In this document: in pieces, positions 1 to 9,133 of the stretch | Numbering within the stretch: the stretch's first letter is position 1 | Layout: each line of letters starts with the position of its first letter | Source of the DNA: Kitasatospora terrestris | GTDB lineage: Bacteria > Actinomycetota > Actinomycetes > Streptomycetales > Streptomycetaceae | Direction of reading: 5' to 3' | DNA length: 64,000 nt | NCBI RefSeq assembly: GCF_039542905.1 | Contig: NZ_BAABIS010000001.1 | Span: forward strand, 4,588,001-4,652,000 | Made by a program: the position numbers and the translations under genes | The notes under the pieces: generated by a model | The model's input: the letters and a program-made list of their open reading frames with translations, nothing else | Databases searched by the model: none | Told to the model about the DNA's origin: nothing

Positions 1-62
1 CTCCGCCTGCGCACCTGGACGAGAGAGACGATAACCAGCGGGCGGACGGGCCCGCACGCGAA

Positions 63-1481
63 TTACGCGGACCCCGCCAGCACCAGCCGCGCGCGCTCGG
101 TCAGCTCCTTCACCCGCCGCTCGTCCGAGTACGGCTCCAGCCGCCGCAGCAGTTCCACCACGTACTCCCGGCTGCGGTGCGAGGAGATCCGGCCCGCCAC
201 CTCGACCGCCCGCTCCCCGGCCGCGACCGCCGCGTCCAGGTCGCCGGCCTCCGCCTCGGCCATCGCCGAGACCACCAGCCGCAGGCCGTGCGAGCGGACG
301 AACCCCTCGGTCGGCCGGGCCAGCGCCTCCCGGGTGAACTGGCGCACCTTGGACGGCACCCCGAGGTCGCGGAAGCACTCCGCCGCGTCCGCCGCCAGCC
401 GGTCGTAGGCGTAGAAGTCGATCCAGGTCGGGTCGGGGTCGCCCGGCCGGGACCGGTCCAGTGCCGCCTCCGCCGCCGACAGCGCCGCCCCGCACGCCGC
501 CGCGTTGCCCGCCTTGGCGTGCGCCCGCGCCTCCACCAGGTGGAAGAAGCTCATCGTCCGCGCCGTCGCCAGGCCCCGGTTGCGCTCCAGCGCCGCCTGC
601 GCCAGGTCCACCGCCTCGTCCGGGAAGGACCGGTACGAGGCCTGCAGGCTCATCGAGGCCAGCACGTAGCCGCCGAGCGGCACGTCGCCCGCGGCCCGGG
701 CGAGGCGCAGCGCCTGGATGTAGTACCGCTGCGCCGCCTCGTGCTGGCCGGTGTCGAACGCCATCCACCCGGCCAGCCTGGTCAGTTCGGCGGTCGCCCC
801 GAACAGCGCCCGGCCGACCGCGTCGCTGTACGAGGCCAGCAGCAGCGGCGCCGCCTCCACCCGCAGGCACTCCGGCACCATCGACGAACGCCAGTCCCCG
901 CCGCCGTACTTGGAGTCCCAGCGGCGGGCCTCCTGGGCCGCCTCGCGCAGCTTCGCCGCGTCGGTGTGCCCCACCCGGTAGCCGGACGGGTCCGGCAGCA
1001 CCTCGCGGGCCACCGAGCCGTCCGCCGGGGTGATCAGCCAGCGCGACACCGGCGTCGCGTACGCCGACACCGAGAAGGTGCCCGCCAGGCTGTCGCTCCA
1101 CCGGCCGCCGCCCGGGCCGCGCCGCAGGTCCAGGTCGACCCGCCACAGCTCGGTCGCCGACCGCACCGCCTCCGGCACCTCGCGCGGGAACTCCAGGCCC
1201 AGCTCCGGCGTCGGGTGCGAGTCCGCCAGGCCGATCTCCTCCAACGGCACCGGCCGGCCCAGCTTGTTGCCCAGCGCGGTGGCGATCAGGTGCGGCACCG
1301 GACGCTGCGGCACCATGCCCTTGGTGACCCACCGGGCCACCGACGTCTTGTCGTAGCGGAGCGTCAGGCCGCGCTGCGCACCGAGGTCGTTGACCCGGCG
1401 GGCGAGACCCGCGTTGGAGATCTGGGCGAGCGAGAGGAGTGCACCGAGCCGATCGTTCGGGCCTCGAGAGCTGGCGGTCAT
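63..1481 (-). CDS. XRE/TPR-type transcriptional regulator
   Basis: A 472-residue protein. The N-terminal part looks like the small helix-turn-helix unit found in streptomycete regulators of this size (residues about 8-75, with 'ISNAGLARRVND' and 'TSVARWVTKGMVP'). Residues about 220-470 are Ala-rich helical repeats, interpreted as TPR-like ('AQRYYIQALRLARAAGD', 'AVAAGERAVEVAGR'). Such proteins are usually DNA-binding regulators whose repeats sense a peptide or partner, but no ligand can be read here. The ATG at 1481 is preceded by AGGGGG about 12 bases upstream; the open frame continues further upstream but with no further recognisable protein. It is divergent from the asparagine-synthase-like gene across an 818-base gap. 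Family call good; specific function unknown. Confidence 0.8.
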   Translation of the reverse strand: MTASSRGPNDRLGALLSLAQISNAGLARRVNDLGAQRGLTLRYDKTSVARWVTKGMVPQRPVPHLIATALGNKLGRPVPLEEIGLADSHPTPELGLEFPREVPEAVRSATELWRVDLDLRRGPGGGRWSDSLAGTFSVSAYATPVSRWLITPADGSVAREVLPDPSGYRVGHTDAAKLREAAQEARRWDSKYGGGDWRSSMVPECLRVEAAPLLLASYSDAVGRALFGATAELTRLAGWMAFDTGQHEAAQRYYIQALRLARAAGDVPLGGYVLASMSLQASYRSFPDEAVDLAQAALERNRGLATARTMSFFHLVEARAHAKAGNAAACGAALSAAEAALDRSRPGDPDPTWIDFYAYDRLAADAAECFRDLGVPSKVRQFTREALARPTEGFVRSHGLRLVVSAMAEAEAGDLDAAVAAGERAVEVAGRISSHRSREYVVELLRRLEPYSDERRVKELTERARLVLAGSA

Positions 1482-2299
1482 GGTGGCGGTGGCACCCCCT
1501 GGCGACGTGGTGCGCGGACGGTGGCGAACGCGGACAGCGGCGCGCCACCGGGCTGCTGCTGCACCTAGCGTAGTCGTCCGGGTTCCGAGGGTTAAGGGTC
1601 GGCATTCCGGATGGCGGGATCGCGCACCCGCGAGGCCGACCGTCGACCGGCGCCCGGGCGGACGCGGCCGCCCCCGCCGGGCCGTCGCGGACGCCCGTGC
1701 TCCGGCGCCGTGCCCACGTGCGCCACTCGTGCCCCCTGGCCTCGCGGGCAGGTCGGCGATTCGCTGGAGGCCGTGGATCGGCCCGCCGTCGAGGACCCGG
1801 CGGGCCGGGGGAAACGCTGCCGTGATCCCCGCGGGCAGCGAGCGGTCCGGGAGGGCATGCGGATGCCCTCCCGGGCGTGCGACGCCTTTCGGCCATTTCC
1901 GGGCCCCGTCCGGCCCGGAATCCACCGCCGGAACGGCAGGACGGCACGGCCCGGGCCCCGGAGGGGGCGGCCCGGCCCGCGCCACCCCCCGCCACCCCGC
2001 CACGCTCCGCCCCCGCCCGCGCGCGGCCCGTCCGCCGCCCGGCACCGCGCCACCGCACGCCACCACCGGCGTGCGGCGCGCCCGCCGAGCCCCCCGTCAC
2101 CCTCCGCGACCGCCTCCCGCCGCCCGCTCCCCGGGCCGGGCACGACCCGCCCCGGCGTCCCGATCGGGCGTCAATCCTCGTACTGAGCTGCGCAACAGGG
2201 GTTCCCCGGCGCCACTGCGGTGGCACGATGTCTCCTGACGGCGCGCTCCCCGCCCCGCGGGTCCCGCGTGCCCGGTTCCTCGTCAGGCGGAGGCGCGCG
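1482..2299. other. Long divergent intergenic region with a strong hairpin
   Basis: No gene is convincing here. Open frames cross the region in several directions, but they encode Arg/Pro/Ala-rich low-complexity peptides typical of GC-rich shadows. The region must hold the divergent promoters for its two flanking genes. It contains a perfect 12-bp stem with a GCGG tetraloop (arms 1847-1858 and 1863-1874) without a T tract. A non-coding RNA or long 5' leader is possible but unproven. Confidence 0.5.
1847..1874. other. Perfect 12-bp stem-loop in intergenic region
   Basis: Arms CCGGGAGGGCAT (1847-1858) and ATGCCCTCCCGG (1863-1874) enclose the loop GCGG. The hairpin lies about 370 bases from the regulator start and about 425 bases before the start at 2300, so it is not an obvious terminator for either neighbour. 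It has no T-run on either side. Confidence 0.6.
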
Positions 2300-4459
2300 A
2301 TGCGGTGGCTCACCGGCTGGAGCGGCCTGACCCGGGCCGCCGACCCCGCGCTGGCCGCGGTCCGCCCGCTCGCCGCGACCACGCTCTGGGCCGGGCCCAA
2401 TCCGCTCTGGGCGGTGGGCGACTGGCGCCCGGACGAGATCCGCCTCGCCACCCTCCGCCCCGGCGCCCCGGCCACCGTCACCGGCGGGCTCACCCCCCTC
2501 GACCCCACCGAGCTGACCGCCGCCGCCGACTCCCCGGCCACCGTCCGGCTCGCCGTGCTCGGCCGCTGCGGCGCCTCCGACCGCGAGCTCGCCGCCGGCC
2601 TCGCCGCGGCCCGCGGCGGCGCCGTCCGGCACCTCACCCACTGGCCCGGCAGTTACACGGTGGTCCTCTCCACCGGTGCCCGCTCCACCGTCCTGCTCAC
2701 CGACCTGGCCGGCGCGCTCCCGGTCTTCCACACCCCCTTCGCCGGCGGCACCGCGTACGCCACGGCCGCACTCCCGCTCGCCGACCTGACCGGCGCCCCC
2801 GTCGACCCCGAGTACCTCGCCGCCCACCTGGCCGTCCCCGACTCGCCCGAGGCCACCGGCACCCGTACCCCGTACGCCGGGGTCCACCGCGTCCCGCCCG
2901 GCCACACCCTCGGCATCCGGTCCGGCCGCCCCTACCTCTCCCCGTACGAACCCGAGCCCGGCCCCGAGCCCCGCGAGGAACCCCCGGCCGTCCGCGAACT
3001 CACCCGCGCCCTGCTGGAGGCCGTCCGCTGCCGCGTCCGCACCGCCCCCGAGCCCACCTCCGACCGGCCCCGCCTCGGCGTCGACCTCTCGTACGGCACC
3101 GCCTCCGCGACGGTCGCGCTGCTCGCGGCGGCCGTCCCGCTCCCGGCCGGCCCCGCCCCCACCGCCCGGAGGACGACCGACCCGCCCGTCCGCACCGGCG
3201 CGGTCAAGGGCTCCTGGGCCCGCCCCACCGCCCACCGGGAGGACGACGAGGACCGCGATGACGCCGGGCCGGCCCTGGCCGCCGTCACCCTCGCCGCCCA
3301 CGACGGCCCGGACGCCGCCGACCGCCCCGGCACCCTCGCCCTCGCGGTCGACGCGCCGCGGCTGCGGCACATCCTGCTGCCCGCCGCGCTGCCGTACACC
3401 GACCTGTCCGCCGACCCGCTCGCCGGACCGCTCACCGACGCACCCGGCACCGCCCTGCTCGCCGCCGACCGCTTCGCCGCCGCGCACCGCGCCGGCGGCG
3501 CCGACCACCTCACCGGCTACGGCGCCCGCCAAGTCCTCGACGGCCACCCCGCCCGGCTCGCCGACCTGATCCGCACCGGCCGCGCCCGCGAACTCCTCGC
3601 CCCGGTCGCCGCCCTGGCCGGCGCCGACCGGGCCACCGCCGGCGCGCTCACCGGCACCGTCCGCACCCCGGTCACCGTGCTCCGGGCCGCCCGCCGGCTC
3701 GCCCGCACCCGCTACGCGGAGGCCCTCGACGACCTCGCCGTCCGGCTCACCGTCAGACCGGCTGTCCCCGACCCCGTCACCGCCGGCACCGGCGCCGCCG
3801 CCGACCTCGCCTGGACCGTCCCCGCCCCGGCCGCCCGGCTGCTCTCCGACGAGGCCCTCGCCGTCCTCGCCCAGCGGCTGCGCACCGCCGCCCGCGGGCC
3901 CGCACCCGCCGAACACCCCGGCGCCCGCCGCGCCCGGCTCGCCCTACACCGGCACGCCGCCGACTTCCGCACCCTGGTCCACGCCACCGAACAGCACGGC
4001 CAGCGGCTGCACGCACCCTTCCTCGACAACCAGGTGGTCCGCGCCGCCCGGCTGCTCCCCGACGAGACCCGGCTGCAACCGGGTGCCCGGCACGCCCTGC
4101 TGCGCGCCGTCCTGGCCGGCACCGGCCGGGCCGACCTGCCCGCCGACTGGGGCCGCGGCCCCCGACCCGACCGCCTCACGCCCGCCCGGACCGGTCTGCG
4201 CCTGGCCGCCGACACCCTCGCCGACCTGTTCCACCGGCCGCTGCTCGGCGACGCCGGGCTGATCGACGTCCCCGCCGTCCGCCGCACCCTCGCCCTGGCC
4301 ACCGACCCGGAGCACCCGCTGCCCCCGGCGACCGTCGGCGCCCTCGCCGACCTGATCGCCACCGAACTCTGGCTCCGCCGCACCGCGGCCCGCCGCCACG
4401 GCTCCTCCTGGACCAACCTCCCCGGCCCCCGTCGCCCCGCCCTGGACCCCCGGCCCTGA
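2300..4459 (+). CDS. Asparagine synthase-like protein, degenerate ATP loop
   Basis: 719 residues with the two-part layout of class B asparagine synthetases: an N-terminal glutaminase-like half (to about 215) and a C-terminal synthetase-like half (residues about 230-690, including 'HAPFLDNQVVRAARLLPDETRL', the conserved 'P(F/Y)LD..' block of the family). The start is ATG 2300, preceded by GGCGGAGG at 2287-2294; ATG 2228 lacks a good site. Two catalytic features are missing. There is no Cys2 nucleophile, and the ATP-pyrophosphatase loop SGGxDS reads S264-Y-G-T-A-S, replacing the metal-binding Asp with Ala. A Pro/Thr/Asp-rich insertion (about 280-320) follows the loop. Related genes elsewhere make Asn, lasso-peptide or beta-lactam rings; no biosynthetic partner is seen here. 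Likely a pseudoenzyme or altered enzyme. Confidence 0.8.
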   Translation: MRWLTGWSGLTRAADPALAAVRPLAATTLWAGPNPLWAVGDWRPDEIRLATLRPGAPATVTGGLTPLDPTELTAAADSPATVRLAVLGRCGASDRELAAGLAAARGGAVRHLTHWPGSYTVVLSTGARSTVLLTDLAGALPVFHTPFAGGTAYATAALPLADLTGAPVDPEYLAAHLAVPDSPEATGTRTPYAGVHRVPPGHTLGIRSGRPYLSPYEPEPGPEPREEPPAVRELTRALLEAVRCRVRTAPEPTSDRPRLGVDLSYGTASATVALLAAAVPLPAGPAPTARRTTDPPVRTGAVKGSWARPTAHREDDEDRDDAGPALAAVTLAAHDGPDAADRPGTLALAVDAPRLRHILLPAALPYTDLSADPLAGPLTDAPGTALLAADRFAAAHRAGGADHLTGYGARQVLDGHPARLADLIRTGRARELLAPVAALAGADRATAGALTGTVRTPVTVLRAARRLARTRYAEALDDLAVRLTVRPAVPDPVTAGTGAAADLAWTVPAPAARLLSDEALAVLAQRLRTAARGPAPAEHPGARRARLALHRHAADFRTLVHATEQHGQRLHAPFLDNQVVRAARLLPDETRLQPGARHALLRAVLAGTGRADLPADWGRGPRPDRLTPARTGLRLAADTLADLFHRPLLGDAGLIDVPAVRRTLALATDPEHPLPPATVGALADLIATELWLRRTAARRHGSSWTNLPGPRRPALDPRP

Positions 4460-4548
4460 GCGCCCGGCGCCGAGCGCCCGCCCGAGCGCCCGCCCGGGCT
4501 CCCGCCGTGCGGCGTGCCGACCGGGAGCGGCCGCGCCCAGCGGGAATC

Positions 4549-5049
4549 ATGGTCCGGGTGAGAGAACCATTCCCCGTGCTCGGTGAGGCGCCGGCCGGGC
4601 GCCCCGGGGTGTTGGCGGCGTGCGACGGCTCCGACGGTTCGCTGTGGGCGCTCGACCGCGCGATGACCGAGGCGGAGCTGTTCCGGCTGCCGCTCTACGT
4701 CCTCGCGGTGGTCAACCCGTCGCCGACCGGGTACCCGCCGGGGATGGCCGAGCTGGTGCAGGAGAGCGTCGAGCACCTCACCGCGAGCATGGCGGACGGC
4801 CTGCGCCGCGCCGTCTCCACCGTCCAGGCGGCCCGTGAGCGGCCGTACGGCGGCGAGCTCTCGCTGCACGTGGTGCTCGGCAACGTGATCGAGGTGCTGC
4901 TGCAGACCGCGTCCGCCCACCACACGCTGGTGGTCGGCACCCGGGGCAACGGCGGCTTCGCCCGGCTGCTGCTGGGCTCGGTGAGCACCGCGGCGGTGCA
5001 CCACTGCTCGCGCCCCGTACTGGTCGTCCCGGCGCCCCCGGTGACCTGA
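4549..5049 (+). CDS. Universal stress protein (UspA family)
   Basis: A 166-residue single Usp domain. It begins with the usual 'VLAACDGSDGSLWALDRAM' strand-helix and ends with the ATP-binding signature G-x2-G-x9-G-S (in 'VGTRGNGGFARLLLGS'), so it should bind ATP. Such proteins are cytoplasmic, often dimeric, and respond to hypoxia, stationary phase or other stress. ATG 4549 is chosen because the protein aligns from there and a GGGA lies just upstream. The gap to the preceding gene carries short GAGCGCCCG repeats but no clear promoter. Confidence 0.88.
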   Translation: MVRVREPFPVLGEAPAGRPGVLAACDGSDGSLWALDRAMTEAELFRLPLYVLAVVNPSPTGYPPGMAELVQESVEHLTASMADGLRRAVSTVQAARERPYGGELSLHVVLGNVIEVLLQTASAHHTLVVGTRGNGGFARLLLGSVSTAAVHHCSRPVLVVPAPPVT

Positions 5050-5133
5050 GCGGCCGCCGCGGGGGAATGCCGACCAGATGGTTGAGCGTTCACCAATGGT
5101 TACCCCGTACGGCAACCCCTGGAGTCCCGCGTC

Positions 5134-5820
5134 ATGAAGGTCGAGATCTACTCGGACATCGCCTGCCCCTGGTGCTACATCGGCAAGCGCCGCTTCGAGC
5201 AGGCGCTGGAGCGCTTCGAGGGCAAGGACGGCGTCGAGGTGGTCTTCCGGCCGTACCAGCTGGTGCCGGACGCGTCCGAGGAGCCGCGCAACCACCGCGA
5301 GTGGCTGGCCGAGCGCTACGGTCCGCAGTCGGTCGCGATGGACGCCCGGGTCGCCGAGCTGGGCCGCGCCGAGGGCATCAGCTACGACTTCGACGCCGCG
5401 ATCGAGGTCAACACCCTGCTCGCGCACCGGCTGCTGCACCTCGCCGAGACCGCGTACGGCCCGGCCGTGCAGACGGACCTCAAGGAGCGGCTGCTCAAGG
5501 CGCACTTCTCCGACGGCGTCAACGTCGGCGACCGCGCCGCGCTCACCGCGATCGCCGCGGCCGCGGGGCTGGACGCCGAGCGGGTCGCCGCCTACCTGGC
5601 CGGCGACGAGGGCACCGCCGAGGTCCGCGCCCAGCTGGCCGCCGCCCGCGACCTGGGCATCAGCGCGGTGCCGACCTTCGTCTTCGAAGGGCGCTGGGCG
5701 GTCCAGGGCGGGCAGGAGGCGGACACCTTCCTCTCCGTGCTGCGCCAAGTCGCCGCCGAGACCGGCGCCGTCGCCCCGTCCCCGGCCGAGGGCTGCGCCG
5801 ACGACGCCTGCGCGGTCTGA
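5134..5820 (+). CDS. DsbA family oxidoreductase (FrnE-like)
   Basis: 228 residues with a thioredoxin fold interrupted by a helical insertion, as in FrnE/DsbA-like cytosolic proteins. The redox motif C-P-W-C is at residues 11-14 ('SDIACPWCYIGKRRFEQAL') and the cis-Pro region is 'AVPTFVFEGRWAVQGGQ'. No signal peptide is present, so it acts in the cytoplasm, probably as a thiol-disulfide oxidoreductase or 2-hydroxychromene isomerase-like protein. The C-terminus carries two extra cysteines ('GCADDACAV'). It converges on the sigma-factor gene with only 24 bases between stop codons. Confidence 0.9.
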   Translation: MKVEIYSDIACPWCYIGKRRFEQALERFEGKDGVEVVFRPYQLVPDASEEPRNHREWLAERYGPQSVAMDARVAELGRAEGISYDFDAAIEVNTLLAHRLLHLAETAYGPAVQTDLKERLLKAHFSDGVNVGDRAALTAIAAAAGLDAERVAAYLAGDEGTAEVRAQLAAARDLGISAVPTFVFEGRWAVQGGQEADTFLSVLRQVAAETGAVAPSPAEGCADDACAV

Positions 5821-5844
5821 CCGCGTCCCCGGACCGGGACGGGC

Positions 5845-7932
5845 TCAGCAGCTGAACCTGGCCGACGCCCAGTCCGCCACGTCCAGCCGGCCGAGCCCGC
5901 CCGTCGCGGGCTCCACGACCAGCCGGATCCAGCGCTGCCCGGAGAGCGGGGCGTGCACCCGCACCGCCCCGTCCCCGGCACCCACCCGGCCCGAGGTCCA
6001 CAGCGTGCGGCCGTCGCCGCCCTGCACGGAGAACTCCACCCGGCCGAGCTTCAGGCCGAGGTCGTCCAGCCCGGCCACCGCGTCGAACGAGTCGCACGGC
6101 CGGTTGAGGTCGATCCGCACGCTGGACGGCACCCGCACCGCCAGGACGTGCGCGTAGTGCGACCCGCCCACCCAGGACCCGCCGGTGCGCACCACCTGCC
6201 CGCGGCCGCGGATCACCGGGCTGTCCTCGGGCACCCGGTTGCCGCCGACGAACGGCAGCTCGTCCAGCCAGAAAGTGCTCGGCGGCTGCACCACCGGCGG
6301 TTCGACCACCGGCGGCTCCGGAGGCTGCGGCGGCTCCGGGGGAGTGACGGTCGGGGTCGGCACCGGCGGGGGCGTCGGCGTCGGCGACTCGACCGCCGGG
6401 GGCTCCGGCGTCGGGGTCGGGCTGGGCACGGGCACCGCCCGCGACGCCGGCGTGGGTGTGGGTGAAGGTGTCGGGGTCGGGCTGGGCTCCGGCTCCGGCT
6501 CGGACGGCGCGGGGCTCGGCGCGGGCGGCGGCGGGGCCACCGGCGGCACGGCCGGAGCCGAGGACACGGGCGGAGCGGCCACCGGGGCCGGCGGCGCCTG
6601 CTCCGGCGAGCCGGTCAGCGCGTACGCGGCCACCGCCGCCACCGCCACCGCGACACCGGCCGCGATGCCCGCCTTGGCGGCCGCGCCCAGCCCCTCCCCG
6701 GCCACCGCCCCGACACCCGAGCCGGACCCGCCGGCCGCACCCGCGCCGCCGGCCGCCGCACCTGCACCCGCGCCGCCGGCCGCCGTTCCGCCCGCCGTCG
6801 CCGTTCCCGCCGCCGCACCGCCCGCCGCCGTGCCCGCGACCACGCCGCCGGCCACCACCGCACCACCGGCCACGGCCGCCGCGGCGGCCGTGAAGTACCC
6901 GGACCCGACCCAGAGCAGCACGCCCCCGGGCAGGACGGCCCGCAGGCTGTGGTTGATGTCGGCCAGCTCCAGGTACGCCGCCGTGCAGCGGTCGCACTCC
7001 TGGATGTGCTTCCCGACCTCCGCCGAGGCCCGCTTGCGCAGCGACCCGCGCGCGTACGCGCCGAGCCGGTTGGCGTACGCCGCGCAGCCGGAGGCCTGGC
7101 TGCCCGACACGTGGGCCTGCAGGAAGGCGGCGGCCAGCCGGTCGCGCGCCCGGTGCGCCTGCACCGCCGTCGCGTTGGCGGTCTTGCCGAGCATCACCGC
7201 CACCGTCTTCGGCGACTCCCGCTCGACCTCGGTGTGCCAGAGCACCACCCGGTCGTCCTCGGGCAGCTCGGCGTAGGCCTGCATGACCATCCGCCGGTCG
7301 GCCAGGGCCATCGCCCAGGCGTCCGCCCCGGGATCGGCCAGGTCGAACTCCACGGTCGCGGCCGAGGTCTCCGCGAACAGGCTGAAGTCGTCGACCAGTT
7401 GTTCGCGCCGGTCGCTGCGGCCCCAGGCCGCCGCCACGTTGCGCACCGCCGTCAGCAGGTAGGCGCGGACCGCGAACTCCGGCCCCTTGCCCGCCTTCAG
7501 CGCCTGCAGCGTGCGGGCGAACACCTCGCCTGCCAGGTCCTCCGCGGTGAAGCTGTCCCGGCAGCACGTCCGGGCGTAGCGGCGCACCGAGTCGGCGTGC
7601 CGCCGGTAGATCTCCTCGTACGCGGCGTCGTCCCCGGCCCGGACCCGGGCCGTCAACTCGGCGTCGGAGGGCGGGCGCTCGCCGTCGACCGGATCGGCGG
7701 GCGCGGGCACCACGGCCCGCACCGCATCGGCCTCGGCGTGGCGGCCGAACTCGCGCGGCCCGACGAACGCCGCCGGGCTGACCCCGCCCTGCCCGGCGGC
7801 CGCCTGACCCGGCACCCGGCCGGACAGCGACTCACGGGCCGGGCTGCCGCCCTGGTCCGGCACGTGGCCGGGCGTCCCCAGTCCGGGCCTGAACTCGCCG
7901 GGCCCGTACTCGCTCTGCTCCTCGGCGCTCAC
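5845..7932 (-). CDS. ECF sigma factor fused to zf-HC2, TM segment and external NPCBM domain
   Basis: A 695-residue fusion. Residues about 90-170 are sigma-70 region 2 ('EEIYRRHADSVRRYARTCC', 'EDLAGEVFART') and about 210-270 are region 4 ('AELPEDDRVVLWHTEVE'). A zinc-binding anti-sigma-type motif H309-x3-C313-x2-C316 follows. Then come a Gly/Ala-rich stretch, a transmembrane helix (about 421-439), a Pro/Thr/Ser/Glu linker (about 441-555) with many PTPTP repeats, and a C-terminal NPCBM-like sugar-binding module (about 560-695, 'VRIDLNRPCDSFDAVAGLDD'). The order implies sigma inside, linker through the wall and NPCBM outside. The start is GTG 7932 with GGAGG 7 bases upstream. ECF groups with fused C-terminal regulatory extensions (ECF52/53 type) are known in Streptomyces; target genes are not evident. 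Confidence 0.88.
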   Translation of the reverse strand: MSAEEQSEYGPGEFRPGLGTPGHVPDQGGSPARESLSGRVPGQAAAGQGGVSPAAFVGPREFGRHAEADAVRAVVPAPADPVDGERPPSDAELTARVRAGDDAAYEEIYRRHADSVRRYARTCCRDSFTAEDLAGEVFARTLQALKAGKGPEFAVRAYLLTAVRNVAAAWGRSDRREQLVDDFSLFAETSAATVEFDLADPGADAWAMALADRRMVMQAYAELPEDDRVVLWHTEVERESPKTVAVMLGKTANATAVQAHRARDRLAAAFLQAHVSGSQASGCAAYANRLGAYARGSLRKRASAEVGKHIQECDRCTAAYLELADINHSLRAVLPGGVLLWVGSGYFTAAAAAVAGGAVVAGGVVAGTAAGGAAAGTATAGGTAAGGAGAGAAAGGAGAAGGSGSGVGAVAGEGLGAAAKAGIAAGVAVAVAAVAAYALTGSPEQAPPAPVAAPPVSSAPAVPPVAPPPPAPSPAPSEPEPEPSPTPTPSPTPTPASRAVPVPSPTPTPEPPAVESPTPTPPPVPTPTVTPPEPPQPPEPPVVEPPVVQPPSTFWLDELPFVGGNRVPEDSPVIRGRGQVVRTGGSWVGGSHYAHVLAVRVPSSVRIDLNRPCDSFDAVAGLDDLGLKLGRVEFSVQGGDGRTLWTSGRVGAGDGAVRVHAPLSGQRWIRLVVEPATGGLGRLDVADWASARFSC

Positions 7933-8125
7933 CCCCGACCTCCGGACAGCTCGGGGGAGGGAACGGCACGCAATGGGACAATGGCTCCAACCACGGGCAA
8001 AGAATGGCATAGCGCGAGGTCCACCGGTAGCCGGACCGGCCCGACCCACTCTTCCGGGCAGCGCCCGCCGATCGGTTCGGACAGCCGACCGACTGCCCGA
8101 ACCGGAACGGCCCGCCCCCGGTCGC

Positions 8126-8872
8126 TCAGGCCGCCCGCAGCCCCTGCAGCAGGATCTCCAACAGCCGCTCGCCCGGCGAACCGTCCGTCCGCCCGGCCGC
8201 CGCCCGCGCCGCGGCCGCGTGCACCGGAACGGCCGCGGTCAGCACCAGCACCACGTCCGACACGCTCACTCCCGGCCGCAGCTCCCCTGCCGCACCGGCC
8301 CGCGCGACCAGCGCCGCCAGCAGGTGCAGCAGCAGCCGCGGATCGGCCGACTCCTCGACCGGCTCGTCCGGCACCGGCGCGAACGCCCGCTGCTCCGCAC
8401 CACGCTGCTCCGGCACCCGACCGATCTCCTCCGCGTACCGGAAGGCGTCCGGCGGCAGCAGCCTGCCCGCGCCCGACGCCGCCGCCCGCTCCAGGAAGCC
8501 CGACAGCGCCTCCCACGGACCGGCGGTGGAGCCGTACAGCGACTCCCGGGCCTGCGCGGTCAGCCAGGCGACCTCCTCGGCCGCGATCCGCTGGACCAGC
8601 ACCTCCTTGCTCGGGAAACGCCGGTACACGGTGCCGACACCGACCCCGGCGCGGCGCGCGACCTCCTCCATCGGCGCGCCGTAGCCGAGTTCGCCGAACA
8701 CCTCACGGGCGGCCCGCAGCACGCTCTCCAGGTTCCGCCGGGCGTCCACCCGCAGCCGGGATCCGCCGCCGCGGCCGGCCCCCTGCTCCACCTCGACCGG
8801 ACCGCGCTGCTCGGGCACCACATGCCGGCCCACGGCCACCGGCAGTACCGTCGCGCGTTCCTGATCAGTCAT
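8126..8872 (-). CDS. TetR family transcriptional regulator
   Basis: A 248-residue protein. The TetR helix-turn-helix is at about residues 40-90 ('ILRAAREVFGELGYGAPMEEVARRAGVGVGTVYRRFPSKEVLV' pattern), after an extended basic N-terminus. The C-terminal ligand domain (about 95-248) carries no recognisable effector signature. ATG 8872 is preceded by GGGGAGG. It is divergent from the NADH dehydrogenase-like gene, and the 261-base gap holds tandem repeats that could be its operator, so regulation of itself or of that gene is plausible but inferred. Confidence 0.9.
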   Translation of the reverse strand: MTDQERATVLPVAVGRHVVPEQRGPVEVEQGAGRGGGSRLRVDARRNLESVLRAAREVFGELGYGAPMEEVARRAGVGVGTVYRRFPSKEVLVQRIAAEEVAWLTAQARESLYGSTAGPWEALSGFLERAAASGAGRLLPPDAFRYAEEIGRVPEQRGAEQRAFAPVPDEPVEESADPRLLLHLLAALVARAGAAGELRPGVSVSDVVLVLTAAVPVHAAAARAAAGRTDGSPGERLLEILLQGLRAA

Positions 8873-9043
8873 CTCAACCTCCCCCGAAGGCGCCCGCCCC
8901 GGGCGCCGAACAGTCCAACCAGCGCACCCCCCGGTGCAACCCTTCCCCGGAACCCCGCCCTCCAGTCGGGCGGCTCGCGGGCGGCTCCGGAGCAGCCGGG
9001 CCCGGACCGGCTCCCTCGGCGGCCCGACGCACAATCCGACCAT

Positions 9044-9099
9044 AGTTCAAGGAAGTTCGCGGAAGAAGTGGACCTTTGCCCATCCGATGCCCATCCGAT
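9044..9099. repeat. Two sets of short tandem repeats in divergent promoter region
   Basis: AGTTCAAGGA and AGTTCGCGGA (9044-9063) form a 10-base imperfect tandem repeat. GCCCATCCGAT occurs twice in tandem (9078-9088 and 9089-9099), followed by a partial CCGATCCG. Both have helical-turn spacing and lie between tetR and the NADH dehydrogenase-like gene. An operator role is inferred only from spacing and position. Confidence 0.6.
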
Positions 9100-9133
9100 C
9101 CGATCCGGAGTGTGGACAAGAGGCCTCCCGGGG

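Noticed and set aside
4457..4496. GAGCGCCCG short repeats after the asparagine-synthase-like gene
   Set aside because: Few imperfect copies in GC-rich sequence; no CRISPR-like spacer order and no associated genes.
6300..6500. Minisatellite in the sigma-factor gene
   Set aside because: The repeats simply encode the Pro/Thr/Glu linker of the fused protein and stay in frame.
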